From: Candidatus Heimdallarchaeota archaeon
GTDB lineage: Archaea > Asgardarchaeota > Heimdallarchaeia > Heimdallarchaeales > Heimdallarchaeaceae
Reading direction: 5' to 3'
Assembly: GCA_030603365.1 (NCBI GenBank)
Contig: JAUVXV010000001.1
Coordinates: 434,001-498,000, forward strand
Length of the DNA: 64,000 bases
Shown: piece by piece, positions 53,071 to 61,270 of the stretch
Layout: each line of letters starts with the position of its first letter
Numbering within the stretch: position 1 is the stretch's first letter
The notes under the pieces: generated by a model
The model's database searches: none
Seen by the model: the letters and a program-made list of their open reading frames with translations, nothing else
What the model was told of the DNA's origin: nothing
Position numbers and translations under genes: made by a program

Positions 53071-54660
53071 ATGTCTAAGAAACTCATTAGGATTTATGTT
53101 TGTTGCACCATCTTGATCTTTCTTTATGCTTCATTTGCTTGTAAACTAGATTCAGAACCTGATACCACAAAAAATATCGCTCGAACACAAAACTTACAAC
53201 ATAAATCATTCCCTAGAATAACTAAAACAAAATCAAGTTTGACACTTCACTCAAGTATAATTATTCTATCAGACGAGGATTTCATAACACAAGGGTTTCC
53301 AGGAGAAGGAACACCTACTAATCCTTATCGGATTGAGAATTACGAAATCACAACAAGCTTCGCAGTTGGGATATATGTATTCAATACTACTAAGAGTTTC
53401 ATAATCTCTAATTGCTTCATATCTGCTCTAGAAGATGGAATAGTAATCACTGATATTATTGCTGGAATTGTTGTCATAGAAAACAATACTTGTGCAAATC
53501 ACAATTACGAGGGGATTTACGTTTGGGGATCTAATAGTATCTTTATTAGAAAAAATGAATGTTATGGAAACCGGAATGGAATAGCTACTGATCATGTGGA
53601 TTATCTTGAGATTAAAAATAATTATTGTCACAATAATGGGATCAGCATCAAATTAGTCTTTTCAAATCATGCCATTGTCACAGATAACACCTTATCCGGT
53701 GGAGGAATTATATTGTATTACGTAGATCATTCGATATTTGAACGCAATGTCATAATTAACTATGGTTATTCTGGAATAATGATGAACTGGGGAGAACACA
53801 ATCGATTAGAGAATAATTATTGCAATGGAGGTGTTTTTGGAATTGATGTTGATATGTCACAAAATATCACGATTGTTAATAATGAATGTTCAAGGAATCT
53901 ATATGATGGTATTTTTACTAGATTCACTGATGATTTGCTAATATTGAATAACTTCAGTACAAAGAACAATGAATCAGGTATTAGAGTAGTTACTTGTTCG
54001 AATATGACTGTTGCAAGAAACACATGTACGGAAAACAAAGGCGCAGGAATCTATGCATTCTACAACTCATTAACACCCTCTATCCCACCAATAATTGAAG
54101 ATAATCTATGCAAGAACAATTCAATAGGAATGAGAGTTTGGGAAACATATTATGCAAAAATATCGAATAATACTGTCGAATCTAATGGACAAGGGATTCT
54201 ACTTGTCGATTCAAAATATATAGAAATAGTAAATAATACTCTACTAAGAAACAGAAAATATGGAGTTAAGATAGCTACTTTGCTTTCAACTTGGAATGTC
54301 ATACATCATAACTACTTCATTTGCAATAATCTAGGAGGTACAGAATATGGTTTTTCCCAAGCCTTTGATGATAGCTATAATAACAAGTGGTATGATGATG
54401 ATTCAAGCACAGGTAATTTTTGGACAGATTATGAAGGAGAAGGAGAATACTCTATAGATGGAAAATACAATATGACAGATCTTTACCCCTTTATCTATGA
54501 TTATGAATGTGCAACAATAACTGAACCTACTAGTGAGTACACTGAACCTACTAGTGAGTACACTGATGAATCAGCTATTTCAATGTTAATCACTTTGTGC
54601 TCATTTCTAGGCTTAAGTAGTATAGGTACAATTATACGAAAACGTCAGAGAAAACAATAA
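53071..54660 (+). CDS. Parallel beta-helix (NosD/CASH-type) surface protein
   Basis: A 529-aa exported protein. It has a signal peptide (about 5-24), then from about 75 on a right-handed beta-helix with many solenoid turns such as NYCHNNGISIKLVFSNHAIV and NNTVESNGQGILLVDSKY, starting after the typical FPGEGTPTNPYRIENYEI. The linker PTSEYTEPTSEYT (about 488-500) precedes a C-terminal transmembrane helix and RKRQRKQ tail. A GGAG Shine-Dalgarno sequence precedes the ATG. Beta-helix proteins bind or cleave polysaccharides; the substrate is unknown. Confidence 0.85.
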   Translation: MSKKLIRIYVCCTILIFLYASFACKLDSEPDTTKNIARTQNLQHKSFPRITKTKSSLTLHSSIIILSDEDFITQGFPGEGTPTNPYRIENYEITTSFAVGIYVFNTTKSFIISNCFISALEDGIVITDIIAGIVVIENNTCANHNYEGIYVWGSNSIFIRKNECYGNRNGIATDHVDYLEIKNNYCHNNGISIKLVFSNHAIVTDNTLSGGGIILYYVDHSIFERNVIINYGYSGIMMNWGEHNRLENNYCNGGVFGIDVDMSQNITIVNNECSRNLYDGIFTRFTDDLLILNNFSTKNNESGIRVVTCSNMTVARNTCTENKGAGIYAFYNSLTPSIPPIIEDNLCKNNSIGMRVWETYYAKISNNTVESNGQGILLVDSKYIEIVNNTLLRNRKYGVKIATLLSTWNVIHHNYFICNNLGGTEYGFSQAFDDSYNNKWYDDDSSTGNFWTDYEGEGEYSIDGKYNMTDLYPFIYDYECATITEPTSEYTEPTSEYTDESAISMLITLCSFLGLSSIGTIIRKRQRKQ

Positions 54661-54676
54661 TTAAAGTACAATGAGA

Positions 54677-54835
54677 TTAGAAGAATCGATCTAAATCTGA
54701 CTGCTTTTTTTTCCTCATGAAATCTTTGAGTTCCTTATCTTTCTGGTCAATGAACCATTGTTTGATACGTTTATCAGGATCAACAACAGATTTTGGAACC
54801 CAGATTTCTTTATCAGTGTAATTCTCAATTAGCAT
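54677..54835 (-). CDS. 52-aa conserved-looking basic protein downstream of proteasome genes
   Basis: A small ORF 65 bases downstream of the proteasome alpha gene on the same strand. From ATG 54835 it reads MLIENYTDKEIWVPKSVVDP then continues to KKKQSDLDRFF-stop; the frame upstream to 54883 is hydrophobic and unlikely. It is charged and helical. No family is recognised. Co-transcription with the proteasome is possible. Confidence 0.45.
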   Translation of the reverse strand: MLIENYTDKEIWVPKSVVDPDKRIKQWFIDQKDKELKDFMRKKKQSDLDRFF

Positions 54836-54899
54836 AGTTTTTGCATTTAATATCAAAAAACAAAAAATAATAAAAGAGTTCAAAGAAAAAGAATAATTA

Positions 54900-55556
54900 T
54901 TATGCCTTATATGGCATAATTTCTACAACAATGTTTTCGTCAACTAATTCGATGTCTCTTGCAGCCTTACGGACAGCTTCTTTGGCGATTTCAACCATTT
55001 GATCAGTTGTTAAATCTTCATTATATGTTTCTTTCAAATAAGCAATCGCTTCAGAATCACCTTCGCCCATAGCTTTGGCTTTACAGGACATTACTCCACC
55101 TCCAGGATCTACAAAATGTAGACTTGGTCCTTTATGATCGATTCCTCCAAATAACAGCCCCACTCCAAATGGTCGAAGACCACCTTGTTGTGTGAATACT
55201 TGAATGTAATCTCCTATTTTTATCGAAAGTCCTTGAATATCAATTGGTTCTGCATAAGTTAAGTTGAAGATTTCTGCTTCTAATCTTGAACGAGTAATAA
55301 GAAGTCTACCATCAGCAGCAACTCCAGCAAAGATAGCATGAATTTTATCTGAAATTTTGTGAATCTTTAGATCGGGTTCATTTAGATCAACGATTCTAAG
55401 TAATCCTGCAAGAACTACACCATGTTTACTTTTAATTCCAACAGCAATACTTCCTCTCCTGACTGATTCTCTTGCATATTCAGTTTGAATAATACGTCCT
55501 TCAGGTGAATACATAGTTGTTGTTCTATCATATCCCATAGATTGTGGTCCTAACAT
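54900..55556 (-). CDS. psmA: Proteasome alpha subunit
   Basis: A 218-aa alpha-type subunit, forming the outer rings of the 20S core that gate entry. The N-terminal gating and H0 region is MGYDRTTTMYSPEGRIIQTE, diagnostic for alpha subunits. TQQGGLRPFGVGLLFGGID and the GEGDSEAIAYL helix are conserved. It starts four bases after the beta subunit stop, so the order is beta-alpha in one transcript. The C-terminus is somewhat shorter than in other archaea (about 240 aa). Confidence 0.96.
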   Translation of the reverse strand: MLGPQSMGYDRTTTMYSPEGRIIQTEYARESVRRGSIAVGIKSKHGVVLAGLLRIVDLNEPDLKIHKISDKIHAIFAGVAADGRLLITRSRLEAEIFNLTYAEPIDIQGLSIKIGDYIQVFTQQGGLRPFGVGLLFGGIDHKGPSLHFVDPGGGVMSCKAKAMGEGDSEAIAYLKETYNEDLTTDQMVEIAKEAVRKAARDIELVDENIVVEIMPYKA

Positions 55557-55560
55557 TTTC

Positions 55561-56235
55561 TTAAGCCTCCAAATACTTCTTTACATCTTCAGGAGTCAAT
55601 CTCTTGATTCCTTTCTTGTTCACTAGTACAACATCCATACCATCACCAGTTGCAGTATCTCTACTAATTGCTGTAGCTAATGCAGTTATGGCAATTTTCA
55701 AACCCTCTTCTTCTGGTAAATTTTCTTTCCAAGTTGATTCAAGAACACCATATGCAACTAGAGATCCTGACCCTGTAGATGCAAAATCTTCCGCTGAGAT
55801 TCCTCCAGCCATATCTAATGTGTAGATATGTTCGCCATAATCATCTATGCCTGCTACAATCATTGAAACCCAATAAGGAAAATATGATCTATATTGTTCA
55901 TACATGATAGATGCAAGAAGACTACCTGCCATTTTAGTAGAAGGAGGATATCCTCTTCCTAATTCGTAAAGACTTAGGTTTGCTCTTGTCAGATGAACTA
56001 GATACTGAGCGTCTGAGACCAACCCAGCGATAGTAGCAATAGTGAAAGCATTGAGTTCATGCAGCTTTTCTACTTTCTTTGAAGCTATAAAAGTACCCAT
56101 AGAAGCTCTTTTGTCAGCAGCTGCTGCGATGCCTCCCTTGAATTTCAAAGCTATAGTTGTTGTACCATGTTTTGGATCCATAAATGGGTTGTTTGTCATC
56201 CCACTAAAATTTGGATTATTCATAGGATTGTTCAT
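55561..56235 (-). CDS. psmB: Proteasome beta subunit (catalytic)
   Basis: A 224-aa beta-type subunit with a 24-residue propeptide rich in Asn/Pro (MNNPMNNPNFSGMTNNPFMD) ending KHG before the mature TTTIALKFKGG. The catalytic triad is intact: Thr1, Asp17 (AAAADKRASMG) and Lys33 (KKVEKL). SGSLVAYGVLES and GDGMDVVLVNKKG are conserved. It is the first gene of the beta-alpha operon; TATA-like TTTAAATA is at about 56262 and GAGGTAATATT precedes the ATG. Confidence 0.97.
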   Translation of the reverse strand: MNNPMNNPNFSGMTNNPFMDPKHGTTTIALKFKGGIAAAADKRASMGTFIASKKVEKLHELNAFTIATIAGLVSDAQYLVHLTRANLSLYELGRGYPPSTKMAGSLLASIMYEQYRSYFPYWVSMIVAGIDDYGEHIYTLDMAGGISAEDFASTGSGSLVAYGVLESTWKENLPEEEGLKIAITALATAISRDTATGDGMDVVLVNKKGIKRLTPEDVKKYLEA

Positions 56236-56294
56236 AATATTACCTCGTTTATTTTTCTTTTTTATTTAAATATTTAGTGTTTTCATCGATTTAA

Positions 56295-57011
56295 CTAATT
56301 ATAAGTTGTTTTATCAATGTGATTTGTTATTTCATCTTCATAGATGTCTACTCTCACATCATTCAGATTTAATATTTCATTATTTACCCATTTTGTTATC
56401 ATTTTAATGTTTGAATTTGTGGGTTGAGTTTCTCTGTATTCTAAGTCAATTGAACCATTTCTGTTAACAAATAGGTGGACTTGATTATCATCACTATCTT
56501 TCCAACACAATTTGATTTGATCTTTTATTGTTCTTTTGTAGAGAAAACGGAAATCACCAAACCATCTTCTTTCAAGGATAGAACTTATTTCTTCCTGATC
56601 TAAAGGTGGTATTGTTCTGATTTTTTGCCATTTTGAGCTATAATTGGTGTCTTGTACATTTACCGCTTTAGCATTTAAAAGATCCTTAATTAGTGATTTA
56701 GTATATCTGCTTCCAGCATGTGTTAATTCATATGTTCCATAGTTGTTTTTTAGCAAATATTTTCTGTCTTGCAATCTTTTCAAAGCTTTTGTAAGTTGAT
56801 GCTGGTGAAGCGTTGTAGTTTTTCTTAATCCTGAAAAACCATATAAAATATTTGAATCTGATAATGCAAGTAACAATTGAACCTCGGGTAATGTCATATA
56901 ATCATATTCTGTACTGTAGAAATAATCATTTGGCAAATTATCTAATTTTAAACTATTTTCATGTGTCTGTTTAAAACTAGAGAACTCATGATACCATTGG
57001 TCCATATTCAT
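56295..57011 (-). CDS. Winged-helix protein, possible transcription regulator
   Basis: A 238-aa protein with an N-terminal winged helix (residues about 38-105): LPEVQLLLALSDSNILYGFS, TTTLHQHQLTKALKRLQDRK (recognition helix) and the wing YLLKNNYGTYELTHAGSRY. The C-terminal 120 residues form a separate alpha/beta domain of unknown type (RRWFGDFRFLYKRTIKDQIK onward), perhaps ligand-binding. It is upstream of the proteasome operon by a 59-base gap. The target is unknown. Confidence 0.65.
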   Translation of the reverse strand: MNMDQWYHEFSSFKQTHENSLKLDNLPNDYFYSTEYDYMTLPEVQLLLALSDSNILYGFSGLRKTTTLHQHQLTKALKRLQDRKYLLKNNYGTYELTHAGSRYTKSLIKDLLNAKAVNVQDTNYSSKWQKIRTIPPLDQEEISSILERRWFGDFRFLYKRTIKDQIKLCWKDSDDNQVHLFVNRNGSIDLEYRETQPTNSNIKMITKWVNNEILNLNDVRVDIYEDEITNHIDKTTYN

Positions 57012-57111
57012 AATATTTTCATTATAATCTTTGACACTACACTATATAATGACTCGGTTTTATACGAAATGTCCTATAGTTTTTGTCAACAGATGAATCG
57101 TTTTTTTGATT

Positions 57112-58857
57112 TTATTCCTCTGAAGATGTATCATCTGAATCAGGATCTATTGATGCAGATGTTGGGTGCAAATACACTTCTCCTTCAAGAATAGTATATG
57201 GAATTCTTCTTTCATCAATCCATGGAGCCCCATCTCTAAATTCTTTGAACATATCATTACTCACTATCATGGCCTCTTCCTCTTCAGCTAAGCGAAGAAT
57301 GAATTTATCTCCATCTACTCTAGCAGGAAGCATCTTTATGGCTCCTTCTCTCACAAGTTGATCTAATCTCTTCTGTTCATCGATTTGATATCTTAAAGCT
57401 GCATCAGCAACAGTTATTATTTTCTTGAAATTCGCTCTACTCAATCGATTTATCATTGATTCAACATTAGCAATTTTTGGCTTATTTGACAAGCTCTTCT
57501 CTTCCCATGCAATATTTGATCCATCCAGAATTACCGTTTCAAAAGGATATCTTAGTTCGGGGAAAATTCTTGTTCTAGAAATCTGTGTTCTTTTTGCTAT
57601 GCCTAGAAAAATATCTCTAGAAAAATAAGCTAACCCTAAAAGTAGTGCTGTAAAAATAATTCCGTATATAATTTGCTCTGTTTGTAACGTATCAAGATTA
57701 GGTTCAATAGGAATAACTGATACTTCTTGAAATCTCGTTAAGAGTAAATTAGAATACCATTTTGTTTCTGCTATAGTAGTCCATTCTAAATCTATTGTGA
57801 AAAATAATGCAACAGCTCCAGAGATGATTGGGTTTCCGATGACTGATAAATAGTTTTTACCTGAGATTGCCCTTGTTGAATCTTCAATCCCCTCAAATTC
57901 TATATTATCACAATCAACTATTGGTAAAACATATAACGTAACACCTTCATTATTCGTTATTTCATATTCAATCAAGTATTCTTCTCCCATTGTTACATTA
58001 ATGGGTAGATTCCAGACATCAATCTCTATCTCTGGCATAACAATGATTTGTAGTGTATCACTTTCCGTTACTTTTTCAGTTTCTGGATCATCTACTGTTT
58101 TATAAGTAATGGTAAAAGAGTGCTTCTGATAGAGAAAAGTATCTGGATAGAACCCAATATAATCTGAAAAGCTTTCTCCCCCCTCTATTTCTAGATTAGA
58201 TATTAAGATTGCCCAAGTAACAGAACCTGTTGTACCTGTTTTCGTTATTTCATTTGTGACGGTAACATTTGTTGCCTTTGTTTCACCCGTGTTGGAAATT
58301 ATACAAAAGACCTCATTATTCTGTTCTCTTTCAAGATAAACAGGATTAATAGGGAAAAACATTCTTAACCTTCCAAAAGGAAGAACGGTCAGTTCAAATG
58401 TTGATGAGGCATTATATGTTTTTGATGTTGTACTATTTGCAAAAGCGGTGACTGAATAATTACCGGCGTCTTGACCATTGAATGTGGGCCAAGGAATGGT
58501 TTGGTTGAAATATCCTGTTTCTGTATCATTTAGAAGTATTGTATTCTCATAAATTATTTCAACTGACGGATTTGTAATGTTAAAAAAGATATACGAATCA
58601 GGGATATATGATTCGTTTTCTTCATATGTGTACTGAAATAATATTAGTAGATCATCTTCTCCTCTAGTTAGAGCCGTTGTGTTTAATTCCATGACAAATG
58701 TAGCATTTTCGAGAGTATGAAAAATCGGTTGAAATAGATTGTCTATAGGAGGTTCTCTTGCTTCAGTTGGCAGAGTTGCAGGATTCAATAAAAGAGATAT
58801 AAAAGCGATTCCTACTATTAAGCTGAAGACACTACTCTTCATTGACCTCCTGTACAT
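57112..58857 (-). CDS. Membrane-anchored Zc3h12a/Regnase-like NYN ribonuclease
   Basis: A 581-aa type I membrane protein. It has a signal peptide (about 10-30), an extracellular region of two or more Ig/CARDB-like beta domains (about 40-390) and a transmembrane helix (about 397-417). The cytosolic NYN/PIN domain is at about 439-566: FETVILDGSNIAW (first catalytic Asp), VADAALRYQID, and RVDGDKFILRLAEEEEAMIV then SNDMFKEF, matching human Regnase-1 VVIDGSNVAM and RFIVKLAYESDGIIVSND. It would degrade RNA near the membrane. GGAGGT overlaps the start region; MKSSVF at 58842 is an alternative start. Confidence 0.85.
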   Translation of the reverse strand: MYRRSMKSSVFSLIVGIAFISLLLNPATLPTEAREPPIDNLFQPIFHTLENATFVMELNTTALTRGEDDLLILFQYTYEENESYIPDSYIFFNITNPSVEIIYENTILLNDTETGYFNQTIPWPTFNGQDAGNYSVTAFANSTTSKTYNASSTFELTVLPFGRLRMFFPINPVYLEREQNNEVFCIISNTGETKATNVTVTNEITKTGTTGSVTWAILISNLEIEGGESFSDYIGFYPDTFLYQKHSFTITYKTVDDPETEKVTESDTLQIIVMPEIEIDVWNLPINVTMGEEYLIEYEITNNEGVTLYVLPIVDCDNIEFEGIEDSTRAISGKNYLSVIGNPIISGAVALFFTIDLEWTTIAETKWYSNLLLTRFQEVSVIPIEPNLDTLQTEQIIYGIIFTALLLGLAYFSRDIFLGIAKRTQISRTRIFPELRYPFETVILDGSNIAWEEKSLSNKPKIANVESMINRLSRANFKKIITVADAALRYQIDEQKRLDQLVREGAIKMLPARVDGDKFILRLAEEEEAMIVSNDMFKEFRDGAPWIDERRIPYTILEGEVYLHPTSASIDPDSDDTSSEE

Positions 58858-58964
58858 TTAGTGCACTTCTATTTTATTATTCAATATAATATTTTTTCTT
58901 GGTTTAATAAGTTTAACGTGAGTTAGTAGAATTTTCCACCTGTAATCAGAAAAAAACTTAGTGA

Positions 58965-59110
58965 ACGATGCGAAAATACCCCTGATTCTGTTTGGAAGCC
59001 GTCAAGGACCTTCCGGGCAACATTCATCTAAGCACTTTACCCAGTTCATATGAACTCTACTTAAGCTTGCTCCTCGATGATTGACCGTTTCAGCGGTTCC
59101 TATATCCTCC
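58965..59110 (-). ncRNA. Structured GC-richer segment at 3' end of TnpB relic (candidate omega-RNA remnant)
   Basis: On the minus strand, just after the TnpB remnant, about 145 bases are GC-richer than the flanks and contain hairpins: ACCG-CTGAAA-CGGT, the palindrome GTTCATATGAAC, and GGAAG...CTTCC around GGAAGGTCCTTGACGG. TnpB guide RNAs come from this position in IS605/IS607-type elements. No function is shown, and the stretch may simply be the decayed element end. Confidence 0.35.
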
Positions 59111-59290
59111 TCAGCAAATTATCTCTAGAAGTGTCACCACTCTATTCATCGCATCATTGTCTCTGAATATAGGTCGTATCGTTTCTGTTCCAAGAGCCAT
59201 ATTCTCATATGGTGGATTTACATCCACATCGATTTTATTGGAGTCAGGAGGTTCCTCAGCTATAAGCCGATAGTTGCCTTTTCGCTTCGC
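59111..59290 (-). pseudogene. Second TnpB-type transposase C-terminal remnant
   Basis: A 59-codon open stretch, bounded by stops, reads AKRKGNYRLIAEEPPDSNKI and continues DVDVNPPYENMALGTETIRP... to LLEIIC-stop. It lacks a start codon in context and any nuclease motif. In the adjoining frame GTAETVNHRGASLSRV follows, a phrase of the kind seen at TnpB C-termini, so a frameshifted tail is likely. It is not homologous by eye to the first relic at 52774. The TnpB identity is an inference from style and position. Confidence 0.45.
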
Positions 59291-59358
59291 TCAATGTATT
59301 GTTAAATTTATTTAAAATAAAACTATCTGTTTTTGAGACTTGTTATTTCATTTGGGAT

Positions 59359-60525
59359 TTATATTACTTTCATGCTCTTACCAATTTTTTCCATGGTTTC
59401 CAAAATGAAATCTATTTCGTCTTCTGTATGGGTTGCCATTACACAGCAACGTAATCTTCCAGCTTCTCTTGGAACTGCTGGAAATACTATTGGAGGAACA
59501 AGAATCCCTTCCTTTTTCATTTTCTTAGCATAACGAAAAGTTTTGATGTCATCTCCTATAATTACAGGAACAATTGGTGTATCTTTACTTCTCAATGTGT
59601 TATAACCCATTTCTTTTACTCCATTAATGAAATAGGCATAATTCTTTTGAAGTGATTTAATCAATTCTTTGTCAGTTTCTATAATTTCCAGAGCTTTTAA
59701 TGATACAGCAGCACACATTGGTGGAAGTGCTGCACTAAAAACAAAAGCATTTGATGTAAATTTTAGGTATGTAATGACTTCTTTTCTAGCTGCTATATAT
59801 CCACCTATAGAAGGTATAGCTTTGCTCAATGTCCCCATATAAATGTCAACTGCACCAGGTTTAAGATCAAAATAATCATCAACACCTCGTCCATTAGGAC
59901 CAACTGTCCCGAGAGCATGAGCTTCATCCACCATAGTAAAAGAATCATGTTGTTTAGCAATTTCTATTATTTCAGGCATTGGAGCTATATCTCCATCCAT
60001 ACTAAATACACCATCAACTATCACCAGAACGCGTTTATAGTTTGAACGATTTTCCTCTAATACCCTTTCCAAATCACCAGTATCATTATGGTTGAATCTT
60101 TTCCAGTCTGCTTTCGATAAAATACACCCATCGTATATACTTTGATGGTCATATTTGTCAATAACAATAAGATCATCCTTACCAAAGAGTGTAGATATTA
60201 AAGTCATGTTTGTAACATATCCACTACTATAGACAATTGAATCTTCTGTTCTTTTAAAATCAGCAATTTTTCTTTCTAACTGTTCATGTATATCAGCTGT
60301 TCCAGTAAGTAATCTTACTCCTCCTGCACCACTACCATATTTATCTAAAGCTTCATGAGCTACTTTGAATATTTCAGGATGTGAAATCAATCCCAAATAG
60401 CTATACGATCCTAACATCAGAAGTTCTTGATTACCGATAGTAACTTTATTTGAGGCTACTCCTTGAATAGGTAACATGTAAGTCATTAAACCAAATCTAA
60501 CAAGATTTTTCTCCCTAGCTAACAA
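59359..60525 (-). CDS. Alpha-oxoamine synthase (KBL / AONS / SPT-like PLP enzyme)
   Basis: A 388-aa PLP enzyme that condenses an amino acid with an acyl-CoA, as in glycine C-acetyltransferase, 7-keto-8-aminopelargonate synthase and serine palmitoyltransferase. Motifs are SYSYLGLISHPE, GAGGVRLLTGTADIHEQLE, MVDEAHALGTVGPNGRG (PLP Asp and His) and MGTLSKAIPSIGGYI (PLP Lys). Which member it is cannot be decided; no biotin genes are present. The only canonical in-frame start is TTG 60525, but about 20 codons of plausible family N-terminus (SQLEANKITDIID) precede it, so a rare start codon is possible. Confidence 0.9.
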   Translation of the reverse strand: MLAREKNLVRFGLMTYMLPIQGVASNKVTIGNQELLMLGSYSYLGLISHPEIFKVAHEALDKYGSGAGGVRLLTGTADIHEQLERKIADFKRTEDSIVYSSGYVTNMTLISTLFGKDDLIVIDKYDHQSIYDGCILSKADWKRFNHNDTGDLERVLEENRSNYKRVLVIVDGVFSMDGDIAPMPEIIEIAKQHDSFTMVDEAHALGTVGPNGRGVDDYFDLKPGAVDIYMGTLSKAIPSIGGYIAARKEVITYLKFTSNAFVFSAALPPMCAAVSLKALEIIETDKELIKSLQKNYAYFINGVKEMGYNTLRSKDTPIVPVIIGDDIKTFRYAKKMKKEGILVPPIVFPAVPREAGRLRCCVMATHTEDEIDFILETMEKIGKSMKVI

Positions 60526-60739
60526 ATCCTTTATTTTCTTATTGTCAATAATGTCTGTAATTTTATTCGCCTCAAGCTGAGATAAACCTCAATATATTGA
60601 ATTAGACAATAATATGTTATTAATAAAACTTCACTTAAAATCATAAAATTAAAGTGCTTATTTCTCATTAAGACTACAAATTATATGATTCTTTTGTGGT
60701 GTTTAAATAGGTTCGACAGACTGAGAGTACTGAAAGTAA

Positions 60740-61105
60740 ATGACAAGATTTTGGGGTGATAATGAAGAAGCTCGGTTGTTGGCTAAAAAAACAATCGAAA
60801 ATCATCTTCAAAAAATTACTGAAAATCAAGGTCAAGTGAACGTCAAAGATTTATTTAAATTATTGTGGAATGATTATCATCTTTTTGATCATTATTTACG
60901 ATTAGTACTCAGACTGGAAGAACTAGAAAATGAAGCAAAAATTTCAATTGATTCAGAGAAAAATCTGAAACCTGTAAAAATGACTGTACTTGAAACTGAA
61001 GGACTAAAAGAAATAAAAGTGTGGGATTTCTATAACAAGAAAGATCAAGTAGATAGAAATAAGCAGATAATTGAAAGGTATAAGAAGATAAACTTTCTAG
61101 CTTGA
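60740..61105 (+). CDS. Helical 121-aa protein, unrecognised
   Basis: A 121-aa charged helical protein with no recognised family: MTRFWGDNEEARLLAKKTIE at the start, a WNDYHLFDHYLRLVLRLEEL helix, and a Lys-rich end. No zinc site, signal or transmembrane segment. It precedes tRNA-Arg on the same strand by 72 bases. The ATG at 60740 follows an AT-rich TATA-like region; a leaderless or short-leader transcript is likely. Confidence 0.6.
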   Translation: MTRFWGDNEEARLLAKKTIENHLQKITENQGQVNVKDLFKLLWNDYHLFDHYLRLVLRLEELENEAKISIDSEKNLKPVKMTVLETEGLKEIKVWDFYNKKDQVDRNKQIIERYKKINFLA

Positions 61106-61177
61106 GATTAGGAATTCTTAATCGAAAGATATAAAGAGGGAGAAAGTTTAGAAAGAAACAAGTTTCTTGATTTTAAT

Positions 61178-61253
61178 GGGCCAGTAGTTCAGTGGATAGA
61201 ATGGCTGCCTGCGGAGCAGTTGGTCGCAGGTTCAAATCCTGCCTGGTCCGCCA
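61178..61253 (+). tRNA. tRNA-Arg (GCG), CCA encoded
   Basis: The acceptor stem GGGCCAG pairs with CTGGTCC, the D stem is GTTC/GAAT, and the anticodon stem GCTGC/GCAGT encloses CTGCGGA with anticodon GCG. The T arm is GCAGG-TTCAAAT-CCTGC. The discriminator is G (61250) and CCA is encoded at 61251-61253. No intron. A TATA-like GATATAAAG is at about 61127. Confidence 0.97.
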
Positions 61254-61270
61254 ATTTTTCTTATTTAAAA

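Noticed and set aside
54677..54683. HbYX-type proteasome docking motif at the end of the 52-aa ORF
   Set aside because: The end reads RFF, not hydrophobic-Tyr-any residue, so the motif is not met.
52774..59290. Composite transposon bounded by the two TnpB relics
   Set aside because: The remnants look unrelated to each other, both are truncated on the same strand, and the interval carries core proteasome genes.
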